From CAYQEC01 sp964416425 (GTDB lineage: Bacteria; Actinomycetota; Acidimicrobiia; Spongiisociales; UBA5794): a stretch of 50,522 nt of DNA. Both the position numbers and the translations under genes were made by a program. Positions 1 through 8,933 of this stretch are shown in pieces (position 1 is the first letter of the stretch; each line of letters opens with the position of its first letter). The DNA is taken from assembly GCA_964416425.1 (NCBI GenBank), contig CAYQEC010000019.1:1-50522 (forward strand). Reading direction: 5' to 3'. A model generated the notes under the pieces. It did no database searches, was not told the origin of the DNA, and worked only from the letters and a program-made list of their open reading frames with translations.

Positions 1-109
1 CGCCGCCGCCGGCGGGAAGACCGACCTGGTGCTGGTGTACCGTCGCCCCTGGGAGGCGGACGCCACGCCCGCCGACGGCTTCGGCGCCACGATCACGGTG
101 GTGGGCTGA
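1..109 (+). CDS. C-terminus of a chagasin-like (I42) protease inhibitor, partial
   Basis: The reading frame is open from the left edge to a TGA at 107-109 and gives about 35 residues. The stretch LVLVYRRPWE followed by a short beta-rich tail ending ATITVVG matches the end of the chagasin/I42 cysteine-protease inhibitor fold, where the YRRPWE strand-loop is the signature. The N-terminal part, including any signal peptide and the NPTTGY-type loop, lies outside the window. The family call rests on this one motif. Nothing suggests an operon with the next gene, which has its own -10 box. Confidence 0.6.
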   Translation, partial: AAAGGKTDLVLVYRRPWEADATPADGFGATITVVG

Positions 110-146
110 GCGACCCCATCCATCGTCCAGCGACGACCCCGCCGAC

Positions 147-152
147 TACGGT
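147..152 (+). promoter_or_regulatory. -10 box (TACGGT) of a probable leaderless promoter
   Basis: TACGGT fits the TANNNT -10 consensus and ends 8 nt before the ATG at 161. With transcription starting about 7 nt downstream of a -10 box, the mRNA would begin at or next to the start codon. No Shine-Dalgarno sequence is present and no good -35 box is visible. Confidence 0.5.
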
Positions 153-160
153 GACCCGTC

Positions 161-718
161 ATGCGACTGGGAATCGATCTCGACGGGGTCGTCGCCGACT
201 TCAACGACGGCTGGATCCGGGTCTACAACGCCGAGTTCGGCACCGACCTCACCGCCGACCAGGTCGAGACGTGGCACGCTGCACTCGGCCTCACCCACTT
301 CGAGGACCTGTCCGGATTCTGGCGGTGGGCCCGGCGTGGTGACGGGCCGTCGATCTTCCGCTCCTTCGAGACGTACCCCGGCGCGCTCGATGCGCTCGAG
401 GTGCTCGCCGCCCGCCACGACATCGTCATCCTCACCGTGAAGCCGGACTGGGCGGTGCACGACACGCTCGCCTGGATCGCCGAGCAGCGCATCCCGACCC
501 GCGAGGTTCATCTCCGCGAAGACAAATGGCAGGTGCCGTGTGACGCCTACCTCGACGATTCCCCCTTCCAGCTCCCCGACCTGGTACGGCACCGGCCCGG
601 GGCGGAGGTGTGCCGCTACGTGCGGCCGTGGAACGCGCCGGTGGCCGGAGCCCGCGACGTCGCGGGGTGGAACGAGTTCGTCGCGGTGGTGGGCTCGTTG
701 GAGGCATCGGGCCGGTAG
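161..718 (+). CDS. HAD-family 5'(3')-deoxyribonucleotidase-like phosphatase (NT5C type)
   Basis: A 185-aa cytosolic HAD phosphatase. The N-terminus has the catalytic DxD loop (GIDLDGVVADF: Asp6 nucleophile, Asp8 acid/base). Motif II is the ILTVKPDW segment near residue 90. The acidic motif LDDSPFQ near residue 131 would complete Mg2+ binding. Length and motif order resemble the NT5C family, which dephosphorylates (deoxy)nucleoside monophosphates; the exact substrate cannot be read. ATG 161 is chosen because a TACGGT box sits 8 nt upstream and the HAD motif starts at residue 4. It precedes the phosphonate-type ABC operon but has a separate promoter. Confidence 0.75.
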   Translation: MRLGIDLDGVVADFNDGWIRVYNAEFGTDLTADQVETWHAALGLTHFEDLSGFWRWARRGDGPSIFRSFETYPGALDALEVLAARHDIVILTVKPDWAVHDTLAWIAEQRIPTREVHLREDKWQVPCDAYLDDSPFQLPDLVRHRPGAEVCRYVRPWNAPVAGARDVAGWNEFVAVVGSLEASGR

Positions 719-757
719 CGCCCGGATGGGGCGCGACATCTCCGTGCCCGCGACCGG

Positions 758-788
758 CCTCAGCGACTAGCCTGAACTCGCGCTGAGG
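758..788 (+). promoter_or_regulatory. Inverted repeat around the phnD -10 box: candidate operator
   Basis: Two perfect 8-nt arms, CCTCAGCG (758-765) and CGCTGAGG (781-788), flank a 15-nt centre that contains TAGCCT (768-773), a good -10 box. The -10 element thus sits inside a dyad, a usual position for a repressor operator; the same arms could also pair in DNA or early RNA. It is unlike the direct repeats of a PhoP/Pho box. The binding protein is unknown. Confidence 0.45.
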
Positions 789-827
789 AGCGCGCACGTT
801 GCGCCAGTTCCAAGGAGACCATGTGAC

Positions 828-1913
828 ATGAGTATTCGAAAGCTGATGATTGCGCTCGCGGTCGTCGCTCTCTTCGTCGCCGCCTGTGGCAGCGACACCG
901 AGGACACGACCACGACGACGACCACCATGGCCGACATGCATCCGGACTGGCCGGACAAGATCATCTTCGGGTTCGTGCCCAGCCAGGAGCAAGAGACGCT
1001 CCAGGACAACATCCAGCCGTTCGTCGACGTGCTGCAAGAGGCCCTCGGCATCGAGGTCGAAGGTATCGTCACGACCGACTACACCGGACTGGTGACCGCC
1101 ATGGGCACCGGCCAGGCCGACTTCGGCGCCTTCGGTCCGTTGGGGTATGTGCTCGCCGAGCAGCAGTTCCCGAACCTCGAGGTGCTCATCCAGTCGATCA
1201 GGCGAGGTACCTCTACCTATCACGCAGAGTGGTTCACGAACGACCCCAGCCTGTGTGCCACCGACCCGGCCCCGGGCGCCTTCGAGAACGAGCCGATCGG
1301 GGATCCCAACGCCACCCCCGTTCTGAAGGCCCCAACCGAGGTCTTCGCCGCACAGGTGGGATATGACTACTCAGGCGACGAACCGGTCCGTGTCGACGGG
1401 ATCTCGGAGGGCTACGCCTGCGAGGGCGTGGACCTGGCAGATCTAGCCGGCAAGACGATCGCCTTCACCACCGAGACATCGACGTCGGGATACCTATTCC
1501 CTGCACTGCAGTTGGTCCACGCAGGCGTCGACCCCGAGACGGACATCACCGCGATCTTCACCGGTGGGCACGACGGGGCAGTCACCGCCGTCTACAACGG
1601 CGATGCCGATGTAGGCGTTGCCTTTGACGACGCCCGTGGAACGATCGCCGAAACCAATCCGGATGTCGGGGAGAAGGTCATCGTGTTCGGCCTCACCTCC
1701 GAGGTCCCCAATGACGTTGTCGCAGTCCGCGGAGAGCTGCCGGATTCGCTCAAGCAGGCCGTCTACGACGCCATTGCGGCCTATCTGGAGACCGACGAAG
1801 GCGCCGCCGTCTTCGACGAGATCTACGAGTGGACGGCCATCCGACCGGCGAACGATGCCGACTTTGATGTTGTCCGCGACGCTGCCGTTGAGTTCGGGAT
1901 CACCGAGCCGTGA
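828..1913 (+). CDS. phnD: Phosphonate-type ABC transporter substrate-binding lipoprotein
   Basis: A 361-aa lipoprotein. The signal peptide ends in lipobox FVAAC (lipidated Cys20), followed by a Thr-rich linker. The mature domain begins IIFGFVPSQE and includes the PhnD/PtxB-type segment TTDYTGLVTAMGTGQADF, with the usual ETSTSGYLFP ligand-loop region near residue 223. It would capture phosphonate, phosphite or a related oxyanion outside the membrane and pass it to the two permeases encoded downstream. AAGGAG lies at 812-817. An ATG-TGA start-stop pair (821-826) sits between it and ATG 828. No C-P lyase genes are near, so the substrate is uncertain. Confidence 0.85.
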   Translation: MSIRKLMIALAVVALFVAACGSDTEDTTTTTTTMADMHPDWPDKIIFGFVPSQEQETLQDNIQPFVDVLQEALGIEVEGIVTTDYTGLVTAMGTGQADFGAFGPLGYVLAEQQFPNLEVLIQSIRRGTSTYHAEWFTNDPSLCATDPAPGAFENEPIGDPNATPVLKAPTEVFAAQVGYDYSGDEPVRVDGISEGYACEGVDLADLAGKTIAFTTETSTSGYLFPALQLVHAGVDPETDITAIFTGGHDGAVTAVYNGDADVGVAFDDARGTIAETNPDVGEKVIVFGLTSEVPNDVVAVRGELPDSLKQAVYDAIAAYLETDEGAAVFDEIYEWTAIRPANDADFDVVRDAAVEFGITEP

Positions 1914-1936
1914 TCCGATAGACGAATTCGTCTGGT

Positions 1937-1964
1937 AGTTGGGCCGCCTTCGGGCGGCCCAACT
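1937..1964 (+). terminator. Perfect 12-bp hairpin with TTCG loop between phnD and phnC
   Basis: The arms AGTTGGGCCGCC and GGCGGCCCAACT pair perfectly around a TTCG tetraloop. No U-run follows, so it is a weak intrinsic terminator at best. Placed 23 nt after the phnD stop and 17 nt before phnC, it fits a processing or 3'-stabilising hairpin that leaves more binding-protein mRNA than transporter mRNA, as is common in ABC operons. That role is inferred. Confidence 0.7.
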
Positions 1965-1981
1965 CATTAGGGTGTTGCCCC

Positions 1982-2752
1982 ATGATCGAGTTCAAGAACG
2001 CCTCCGTGACCTACCGGGGCGGCGTCCGAGCACTCAGGAACATCGATCTCACCATCCACGACGGCGAATTCGTCGTCATCGTGGGCCTCTCCGGAGCGGG
2101 CAAGTCGACGCTGTTGCGCGCCGTCAACGGCCTGGTCCCGGTCACGAAGGGCTCGGTGCTGGTCGACGGGAAAGAGGTCGCCGGAGCGTCGACCGCGGAT
2201 CTCCGCGAGATCAGATCCCACGTGGGGCTGATCTTCCAGACCTTCAACCTCGTGATCCGCACCTCGGTGCTCAACAACGTGCTCATGGGCCGGCTCTCCA
2301 AGGTTCCGCTATGGCGCTCCACCCTCGGCATGTGGCCGGAGGCGGACCGGGAGATCGCGATGCAGTCCCTGGAACGGGTCGGCATCGTCGAGAAGGCCTA
2401 CGTCCGGGCCTCCAACCTCTCAGGCGGCCAGCAGCAGCGAGTCGGCATCGCCCGCGCCCTCGCCCAAGAGCCGAAGGTGCTGCTCGCCGACGAGCCGGTC
2501 GCCTCGCTCGACCCGGTGACGTCCCACATCGTGATGCGTGACCTGCAGCGCATCAACCGTGAGCTCGGCATCACCACCGTCATCAACCTCCACTTCCTCG
2601 ATCTGGCCCGGGCCTACGGGAAGCGGATGGTGGGGCTGCAAGCGGGTGAACTCGTCTACGACGGCAACATCGCCGACGTGTCCGACGACACCTTCCGGGA
2701 GATCTACGGCCGGGCCATCACCCCCGACGACATCATGGAGATGCAGGGATGA
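1982..2752 (+). CDS. phnC: Phosphonate-type ABC transporter ATP-binding protein
   Basis: A 256-aa ATPase with all ABC motifs: Walker A GLSGAGKST (near residue 36), Q-loop LIFQTFNLV, signature LSGGQQQR, Walker B VLLADEP, and the H-loop in INLHFLDLA. It powers import of the PhnD ligand. Length and the long LMGRLSKVPLWRSTLG segment before the signature are typical of PhnC. ATG 1982 follows the phnD-phnC hairpin by 17 nt. Its stop overlaps the first permease by 4 nt (ATGA), so the two are probably translationally coupled. Confidence 0.9.
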   Translation: MIEFKNASVTYRGGVRALRNIDLTIHDGEFVVIVGLSGAGKSTLLRAVNGLVPVTKGSVLVDGKEVAGASTADLREIRSHVGLIFQTFNLVIRTSVLNNVLMGRLSKVPLWRSTLGMWPEADREIAMQSLERVGIVEKAYVRASNLSGGQQQRVGIARALAQEPKVLLADEPVASLDPVTSHIVMRDLQRINRELGITTVINLHFLDLARAYGKRMVGLQAGELVYDGNIADVSDDTFREIYGRAITPDDIMEMQG

Positions 2753-3537
2753 CCCAGGGGGCTCGGCCCGCTCCACCGAAGAAGTCCGCCGTCCCCTACC
2801 TCGCCGTGGCGGCCGTCATCGCCTTCACCGTGTTCGCCGCCAGGCAGGTCGGGTTCTCGCTCTCCCAGATCGTCAACAACTTCCAGACGGCCCGCGACTT
2901 CATCGGGCGGTTCTTCCCGCCCGACTGGGCGTGGGCGAAGGAGAATGTCCCGGGGCCGATGATCGAGACGATCCAGATCGCCATCATTGCCGCCATCATC
3001 GGCTGCAGCGTCGCCCTCCCCATCGCCTTCTGGGCATCGAAGCTGACCGCCAACAACCGGTGGGTGTACTACATCGACAAATGGTTCCTCAACGTGATCA
3101 GGACCATCCCGGACATCTTCTGGGCGATGCTGTTCGTCACCGGCATCGGCTTCGGCGCCTTCGCCGGGGTCCTGGCGCTCATCATGTTCTCGCTGTCGAT
3201 CATGGGGAAGCTGCTCTCGGAGACGATCGACTCGGCAGACCCGGGCCCGCTGGAGGCGGCCAAGGCGACCGGCGCCGGCCACACCCAGGCCGTCCAGGCG
3301 TCGGTGCTCCCCCAGGTGATGCCCAACTACGTGGCGTACGCGTTGTACATCTTCGAGCTCGACATCCGGGCATCGACCGTGCTCGGCATCGTCGGGGCCG
3401 GCGGCATCGGCCGTGTGCTCGAAGCTCAGCGGGCCTTCTTCCGGTTCGACCGGATCATGGCGATCGTCATCGTCATCTTCGTCATCGTGTTCCTCATCGA
3501 GCAGGTGAGCGTGTTCGTGCGGCGGAGGCTGGTATGA
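2749..3537 (+). CDS. phnE: Phosphonate-type ABC transporter permease 1
   Basis: A 262-aa inner-membrane permease. Hydrophobic helices lie near residues 15-35, 65-90, 115-145 and in the C-terminal third. The EAA loop (LEAAKATGAGHTQAVQAS) near residue 165, which docks on the ATPase, and the GIVGAGGIGRVL segment are typical of PhnE. It starts by ATGA overlap with phnC and its own stop overlaps the second permease. Two PhnE-type permeases per operon imply a heterodimeric channel. Confidence 0.87.
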   Translation: MTQGARPAPPKKSAVPYLAVAAVIAFTVFAARQVGFSLSQIVNNFQTARDFIGRFFPPDWAWAKENVPGPMIETIQIAIIAAIIGCSVALPIAFWASKLTANNRWVYYIDKWFLNVIRTIPDIFWAMLFVTGIGFGAFAGVLALIMFSLSIMGKLLSETIDSADPGPLEAAKATGAGHTQAVQASVLPQVMPNYVAYALYIFELDIRASTVLGIVGAGGIGRVLEAQRAFFRFDRIMAIVIVIFVIVFLIEQVSVFVRRRLV

Positions 3538-4418
3538 GCGAGGTCTTCCGCGACACCGAAGCGCCGCTCGGCCGCCCCGAGGCGCCCCGCGGCACCCGGT
3601 GGATCCGCTGGACGGTGGTCGTCGTCCTCGTCGTCCCCTCCATCTGGGCCGCCTCGGGCCTCGGCATCTCGATGCAGCGCATCCTGGAGGCCCCGGCCGA
3701 CATGTGGCGCATCATCCGGCCCATGCTCCGGCCCGACTTCAGCTACAACCAGGTGTTCGAACGCACCCTCCCCAAGGTCATGGAGTCGCTCTACATCGCC
3801 TGGATCGGCACCATAGTCGGAGCGTTGTTCTCGTTCCTCCTCTCGTTCGCGGCCGCCAAGAACCTGTCGCCCCGCTGGCTCACCTTCCTCGTCCGCAACC
3901 TCTTCAACGCCATCCGCGCCTTCCCCGAGCTGCTGCTGGCGTTCATCTTCCTGCCCATCTTCGGGCTCGGAGCGTGGACCGGGACGCTGGCGATCGGGCT
4001 CCACTCGATCGGCACCCTCGGCAAGCTCTCGTCGGAGGTCATCGAGGGCATCGACCCGGGGCCGCTGGAGGCGATTCACTCCGCCGGCGGCCGCTGGCCG
4101 TCGGTGATGCGCTTCGGAGTCCTGCCCCAGGTGCTCCCCACCATCGTCGCCTACTGGCTGTACCGCTTCGAGATCAACCTCAGGGTCTCGGCGTTCCTGG
4201 GCGTCATCGGCGCCGGCGGCGTCGGGGCCGAGCTGGTCAGCCAGCTCCGCTTCCGCAACTTCCCGGCCGCCGGGACGGTGTTGCTGGTGACCATCTGTGT
4301 CGTGCTGATCATCGACACGGTGTCGTCGATGATCCGGCGCCGCATCATCACCGGCAAGGCGGGCGAAGAGGGACCGACCGAGCTGTTCGATGAACCGGCC
4401 GCCGTCGGCGTGCTCTGA
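3534..4418 (+). CDS. phnE: Phosphonate-type ABC transporter permease 2
   Basis: A 294-aa permease. ATG 3534 (MSEVFRDTEAP) overlaps the stop of the first permease; the frame stays open far upstream inside phnC but that part is not coding. One helix lies near residues 22-42, with more from about residue 90. The EAA-like loop LEAIHSAGGRWPSVMRFG and GVIGAGGVGAEL match PhnE. It differs clearly from permease 1, so the pair is heterodimeric rather than a recent duplicate. The dGTPase gene starts 5 nt after its stop. Confidence 0.87.
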   Translation: MSEVFRDTEAPLGRPEAPRGTRWIRWTVVVVLVVPSIWAASGLGISMQRILEAPADMWRIIRPMLRPDFSYNQVFERTLPKVMESLYIAWIGTIVGALFSFLLSFAAAKNLSPRWLTFLVRNLFNAIRAFPELLLAFIFLPIFGLGAWTGTLAIGLHSIGTLGKLSSEVIEGIDPGPLEAIHSAGGRWPSVMRFGVLPQVLPTIVAYWLYRFEINLRVSAFLGVIGAGGVGAELVSQLRFRNFPAAGTVLLVTICVVLIIDTVSSMIRRRIITGKAGEEGPTELFDEPAAVGVL

Positions 4419-4423
4419 TCACG

Positions 4424-5416
4424 ATGCGCCGCCTGACCCGGGAGGCTCGCGAGCTCCAGGAGCGGGAGCTGCTGGCGTCCGACGCCACCCTCTCGGCCGA
4501 ATCGCGAGGCCGCACCAGGCCCGAGGAGCCCGACGAGTACCGCACCGCCTTCGAGCGGGACCGGGACCGCATCCTCCACGCCAAGGCGTTCCGCCGCCTC
4601 AAGCACAAGACCCAGGTGTTCATCAACCCCGAGGGGGACCACTTCGTCACCCGCCTCACCCACACCCTCCAGGTGACCCAGATCGGCCGCTCGATCGCCC
4701 GCTCCCTCTCCCTCAACGAGACCCTGGCCGAAGCCATCTGCCTCGGCCACGATGTCGGCCACTCCCCCTTCGGCCACACCGGGGAGGACGCCCTCAGCGA
4801 CTACGTGGAAGGCGAGTGGCGCCACTCCGAGCAGGGGGTGCGGATCTTCGAGGTGCTGGAGCCGTGCAACCTGAGCTGGGAGGTGCTCGACGGCATCCGG
4901 GCCCACTCCTGGAAGGTCCCCGAGCCGCCCGGCACCCTCGAGGGCGCGGTGTGCCGGTTCGCCGACCGCATCGCCTACCTCTCCCACGACGTCCAGGATG
5001 CCATTCGCGCCGACGTGATCACGCCGCAGGATCTCCCGGCCCGGGCCCGTACCATCTTCGGGGATCCGGGAAGCGGATGGATCGCAGCCATGATCGCGGC
5101 GGTGGTCGACGAGTCGCTCCGGGTGGGGACCATCGCCATGGACCCCGCGGTGCTAGACGTGATGTACGAGCTGCGGAGCTTCATGTTCGAACGGGTGTAC
5201 CTGCGCCCCGGGACCGAGCTGCAGCGGCAGCGGATCACCGCCATGATCCACGAGCTGGTCGACCACTTCCTCGACCATCCCGAGGCGATCCCGGCCAGCT
5301 ACCGCCACGGCGAGGCCCCGCCCCTCACCCAGGTGCTCGACTATGTGGCCGGCATGACCGACCGCTACGCCCTCCAGGTGCACGACGAGCTGTTCCGGCC
5401 CGAGGTGCTCGACTGA
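4424..5416 (+). CDS. dgt: Deoxyguanosinetriphosphate triphosphohydrolase-like HD protein
   Basis: A 330-aa HD-domain enzyme. The metal ligands of dGTPase-like proteins are visible: RLTHTLQV (first His) and GHDVGHSPFGH (HD pair and further His), then RFADRIAYLSHD with the later Asp. These enzymes split dNTPs to nucleoside and triphosphate and help set dNTP pools. The length matches the shorter Gram-positive dGTPase-like type rather than the ~500-aa E. coli Dgt. It lies 5 nt after the second permease and is probably co-transcribed with the transporter; a link in function is not obvious. Converges on metH with a 31-nt gap. Confidence 0.85.
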   Translation: MRRLTREARELQERELLASDATLSAESRGRTRPEEPDEYRTAFERDRDRILHAKAFRRLKHKTQVFINPEGDHFVTRLTHTLQVTQIGRSIARSLSLNETLAEAICLGHDVGHSPFGHTGEDALSDYVEGEWRHSEQGVRIFEVLEPCNLSWEVLDGIRAHSWKVPEPPGTLEGAVCRFADRIAYLSHDVQDAIRADVITPQDLPARARTIFGDPGSGWIAAMIAAVVDESLRVGTIAMDPAVLDVMYELRSFMFERVYLRPGTELQRQRITAMIHELVDHFLDHPEAIPASYRHGEAPPLTQVLDYVAGMTDRYALQVHDELFRPEVLD

Positions 5417-5447
5417 GGGGGGCGGCCCGCCGCACCGCCGGGATGCC

Positions 5448-8400
5448 TCACGTGGCGGCTTGGTGGGCGTCCCGCACGTCCTTCGGCTTGCGTGCGATGA
5501 AGTACTTCGCCTGGGGGTGGTGGCAGATGAGGGCCGAGGTCGTCTGCTCCGGATGGTACTGGTACCCGGTGTGGGCGCCGACCTCGATGCCGAGAGCGTC
5601 CGCCTCGAGCAGGTCGGCCACGGTGGCGTTGTCCTCCAGGTCGGGACAGGCCGGGTATCCCCAGGAGTAACGGCCCCCCCGGAACCTCTGACGGAAGAGG
5701 CCCTGGACGGTGGGGGCGTCCTCGTCGCCGAAGCCCCACTCGTGGCGGATGCGGGCGTGCCAGTACTCGGCGAGGGCCTCGGTCATCTCCACCCCGAGGC
5801 CGTGCAGCAGGAGGTAGTCCTGGTAGCGGTCGGCCGCGAACAGCTCGGCGGTGCGCTCCGAGATGCGGGAGCCCATCGTCACGATGTGGAAGGCGGCGAC
5901 GTCGACCGGTCCCGTGACCGGCCCGAAGAAGTCGGCGATGCACAGCCACGGCTCCTGCTCCTGGCGGGGGAAGGAGAGACGGGCCCGTACCGCGCCCCGC
6001 TCCTCGTCCTCCCAGATCACGAGGTCGTCGCCGTCGCCGTTGGCAGGGAAGTAGCCGTACACGACCTGGGGCACGAGCAGGTCGGCGGTGCGGGCCAGCG
6101 CCAGCTGTTCCCGCAGCCCGACCCGGAGCCGTTCCCGGAAGTCGCCGTCGCTCTCGCCCCGCTCAGGCCGGAACTGCCACTGGTTGCGGAACAGGGCCGT
6201 CTCGTTGACGAACCCGACGATCTCGTCGAGGGAGAGGCCCTTCACCACCCGCCTTCCCACGAACGGCGGGGCCGGCACCTCCACCTCCTTCACCGAGGGG
6301 GCCCGAGCCGGGACGACGCCCTCCGGTTCGGGTGCGGCGGCAGCGTCGCGGCGGGCCCGGATCCGCTCCCTCGCGGCCGGGGCCGGGCCGTCGCCGGTGA
6401 TGTGGCGCATGGCGTCGAGACCGGCGAAGGCGTCCTTGCCGTAGAACAGCAGGCCCGGGTAGCGGGACCGCAGGTCATCCTCGACGTAGCCGCGGGTGAG
6501 GGCCGCCCCGCCGAGCAGCACCGGCACGTTGCCGAGACCGCGGCGTTCCAGCTCCTCGAGGTTGTCCCGCATCACCAGGGTGCTCTTCACCAGCAGGCCG
6601 CTCATGCCGATGGCGTCGGCCGCCACTGCCTGGAACGTCTCGATCATCTCGGTGATCCCCACCTTGATGCCGAGGTTGTGGACCCGGAACCCGTTGTTGG
6701 TGAGGATGATGTCGACCAGGTTCTTGCCGATGTCGTGGACGTCCCCCTGCACCGTGGCGAGCACGATCGACCCCCGCCCGGTGGAGTCGGCCTTCTCCAT
6801 CAGCGGCTCCAGGTAGGCGACGGCGGCCTTCATGGTCTCGGCTGACCGCAGTACGAAGGGGAGCTGCATGTCACCGGAGGCGAAGAGGTCGCCGACAGTC
6901 CTCATCCCGGCCAGCAGGACGTCGTTGAGGATGCCGAGCGGGGTGCCGCCGGCGGCGAGCGCCTCCTCCAGGTCGTCCTCCAGCCCGATCCGGTCGCCGT
7001 CGACGATGCGTTGCTCGAGCCGCCGCTCCACCGGCCAGCCGGACCGGTCCTCCCGGAGGTCCTCGATCGTGGCCAGGTCGGAGAAGGCGCCCAGCAGCGC
7101 CTCCAGGGGATCGTAACCGGGCCGGCGCCGATCGTGGATCAGGTCGAGGCAGAGGTCGTAGTGCTCCCGGTCGATCTGGTTGAGGGGGAGCAGCCTGCCG
7201 GCATACACGATGGCGGCGTCGAGCCCGGCGGCGACGCACTCGTGGAGGAACACCGAGTTGAGGATGCGCCGCGCCGCCGGCTTGAGACCGAACGAGACGT
7301 TGGAGATGCCGAGCACCGTCGCCACCCCCGGCAGCTCGGCCTTGATGCGCCGGATCGCCGCCATCGTCTCCATGGCGTCGCCCCGCAGGTCGTCGCCGCC
7401 GGTGGAGAGCGGGAAGGTGAGCGGGTCGAACAGCAGGTCGCTCGGCTCGAGGCCGTAGTGATCCACCGCCAGGTCGTGGAGGCGGTGCGCCACCCGTAGC
7501 TTCCACTCGACGTCGCGGGCCTGTCCCTGCTCGTCGATGAGGAGGCAGATGACGGCCGCCCCGTGCTCCCGAGCGAGCCGGAACACCCGGTCGACCCGGG
7601 ACCCGTCGCCGTCGCCGTCCTCCAGATTGGCGGAGTTGAGCACCGACCGACCGCCGAGGTGTTCCAGGGCGACCCGCATGACCTCCGGTTCGGTCGAGTC
7701 GAGCACCAGCGGGGCGGCCACCTCGGTGGCGAACCGCGCCGCCAGGGCGTCCATGTCGGCGGCGCCGTCGCGCCCGACGTAGTCGACGCAGAGGTCGACG
7801 AGATGGGCCGATTCGGCCACCTGCTGGCGCCCGATGGCGACGCAGGCCTCGTGGTCGCCGGCGAGCATGGCCTCCCGGAACGCCTTCGAGCCGTTGGCGT
7901 TGGTGCGCTCCCCGATGTAGAGGATCGAGGTCTCCTGGGCGAACGGCACCTGGCTGTAGATGGAAGCGGCGGCCGGGACGTGGCGGGGCTCCCGCGGCCG
8001 GGGTGCCAGCGGGCGGCAGTGCTCCACGATGGTCGCCATGTGATCCGGCGTGGTGCCGCAGCAGCCCCCGATGACACCGACCCCCAACTCGGTGACAAAG
8101 CCGGCAAGGTGCTCGGCGAACTCCTCTCCCCCCAGGTCGTAGACCATCTCGCCGTCCACCACCTTGGGGAGGCCGGCGTTGGGGATGGCCGACACCGGCA
8201 TCCGGGCGTGGGTGGTGAGGTGACGCAGCGGCTCGTACATCTCCTTGGGACCGGTGGCGCAGTTGAGCCCGACGACGTCAGGCCGGAGCCCGTCGAGGGA
8301 GGTGAGGGCGGCCCCGATCTCGGTCCCGGCGATCATGCGCCCCGACAGCTCGATGGTGACCTGCACCTGGAGAGGGACGTCGCGGCCGGCGTGCCGCATG

Positions 8401-8933
8401 GCGGCCCGCGCCCCGTTGACGGCCGCCTTCGCCGCCAGCAGGTCGAACATGGTCTCGATGATGAGCAGGTCGGCACCGCCGTCGATGAGGCCGGCCGCTT
8501 CGACCTCGTAGGCGTCCAGCAGCTTCCGGTAGGTGATCTGCCCCAGGGTCGGGAACTTGTTGCCGGGGCCGATCGAGCCGGCCACCCAGCGTTCCCGGCC
8601 ATCGCCGGCGACGTACTCGTCGACGACGCCGCGGGCGATCGCCGCCGAGGCGGCCGCCAGCTCGTAGGCGCGGTCGGCCAGCCCATACTCGCCGAGCGGG
8701 ACCGCGAACCCGCCAAAGGAGTTGGTCTCGACCACATCCACCCCGACGTCGAGGAAGGACCGGTGCAGGGCGGCGACGACGTCGGGACGGGTCACGTTGA
8801 GGATCTCGTTGCACCCATCGAGGTCGGGGAGGCCGAAGTCGCCGGCATCGAGGCCGGCGCGTTGCAGGGAGGTGCCGGTCGCCCCGTCGAAGATGACGAG
8901 GCCGCGCCCGATCGCGTCGAGGTAGCCGCTCAC
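5448..8933 (-). CDS. metH: Cobalamin-dependent methionine synthase
   Basis: An 1161-aa enzyme that moves a methyl group from methyl-tetrahydrofolate via cob(I)alamin to homocysteine. Domains in order: homocysteine/zinc barrel 1-310 (Zn ligands Cys225 in GLNCATG, Cys291-Cys292 in GGCCGTTP), pterin barrel about 335-600 (begins YIGERTNANGSKAF), cobalamin cap about 640-725, B12 domain with VQGDVHDIGKNLV and axial His733, and a reactivation domain from about 920. All four modules are complete, so methionine synthesis here depends on B12. GTG 8933 is the start; it overlaps the stop of an 18-codon leader ORF and lies inside a hairpin. A SAM-I riboswitch sits 120 nt upstream. Confidence 0.95.
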   Translation of the reverse strand: MSGYLDAIGRGLVIFDGATGTSLQRAGLDAGDFGLPDLDGCNEILNVTRPDVVAALHRSFLDVGVDVVETNSFGGFAVPLGEYGLADRAYELAAASAAIARGVVDEYVAGDGRERWVAGSIGPGNKFPTLGQITYRKLLDAYEVEAAGLIDGGADLLIIETMFDLLAAKAAVNGARAAMRHAGRDVPLQVQVTIELSGRMIAGTEIGAALTSLDGLRPDVVGLNCATGPKEMYEPLRHLTTHARMPVSAIPNAGLPKVVDGEMVYDLGGEEFAEHLAGFVTELGVGVIGGCCGTTPDHMATIVEHCRPLAPRPREPRHVPAAASIYSQVPFAQETSILYIGERTNANGSKAFREAMLAGDHEACVAIGRQQVAESAHLVDLCVDYVGRDGAADMDALAARFATEVAAPLVLDSTEPEVMRVALEHLGGRSVLNSANLEDGDGDGSRVDRVFRLAREHGAAVICLLIDEQGQARDVEWKLRVAHRLHDLAVDHYGLEPSDLLFDPLTFPLSTGGDDLRGDAMETMAAIRRIKAELPGVATVLGISNVSFGLKPAARRILNSVFLHECVAAGLDAAIVYAGRLLPLNQIDREHYDLCLDLIHDRRRPGYDPLEALLGAFSDLATIEDLREDRSGWPVERRLEQRIVDGDRIGLEDDLEEALAAGGTPLGILNDVLLAGMRTVGDLFASGDMQLPFVLRSAETMKAAVAYLEPLMEKADSTGRGSIVLATVQGDVHDIGKNLVDIILTNNGFRVHNLGIKVGITEMIETFQAVAADAIGMSGLLVKSTLVMRDNLEELERRGLGNVPVLLGGAALTRGYVEDDLRSRYPGLLFYGKDAFAGLDAMRHITGDGPAPAARERIRARRDAAAAPEPEGVVPARAPSVKEVEVPAPPFVGRRVVKGLSLDEIVGFVNETALFRNQWQFRPERGESDGDFRERLRVGLREQLALARTADLLVPQVVYGYFPANGDGDDLVIWEDEERGAVRARLSFPRQEQEPWLCIADFFGPVTGPVDVAAFHIVTMGSRISERTAELFAADRYQDYLLLHGLGVEMTEALAEYWHARIRHEWGFGDEDAPTVQGLFRQRFRGGRYSWGYPACPDLEDNATVADLLEADALGIEVGAHTGYQYHPEQTTSALICHHPQAKYFIARKPKDVRDAHQAAT

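Noticed and set aside
758..5416. A C-P lyase operon
   Set aside because: Only transporter genes are present; no phnG-M genes or phosphonatase can be found in the window.
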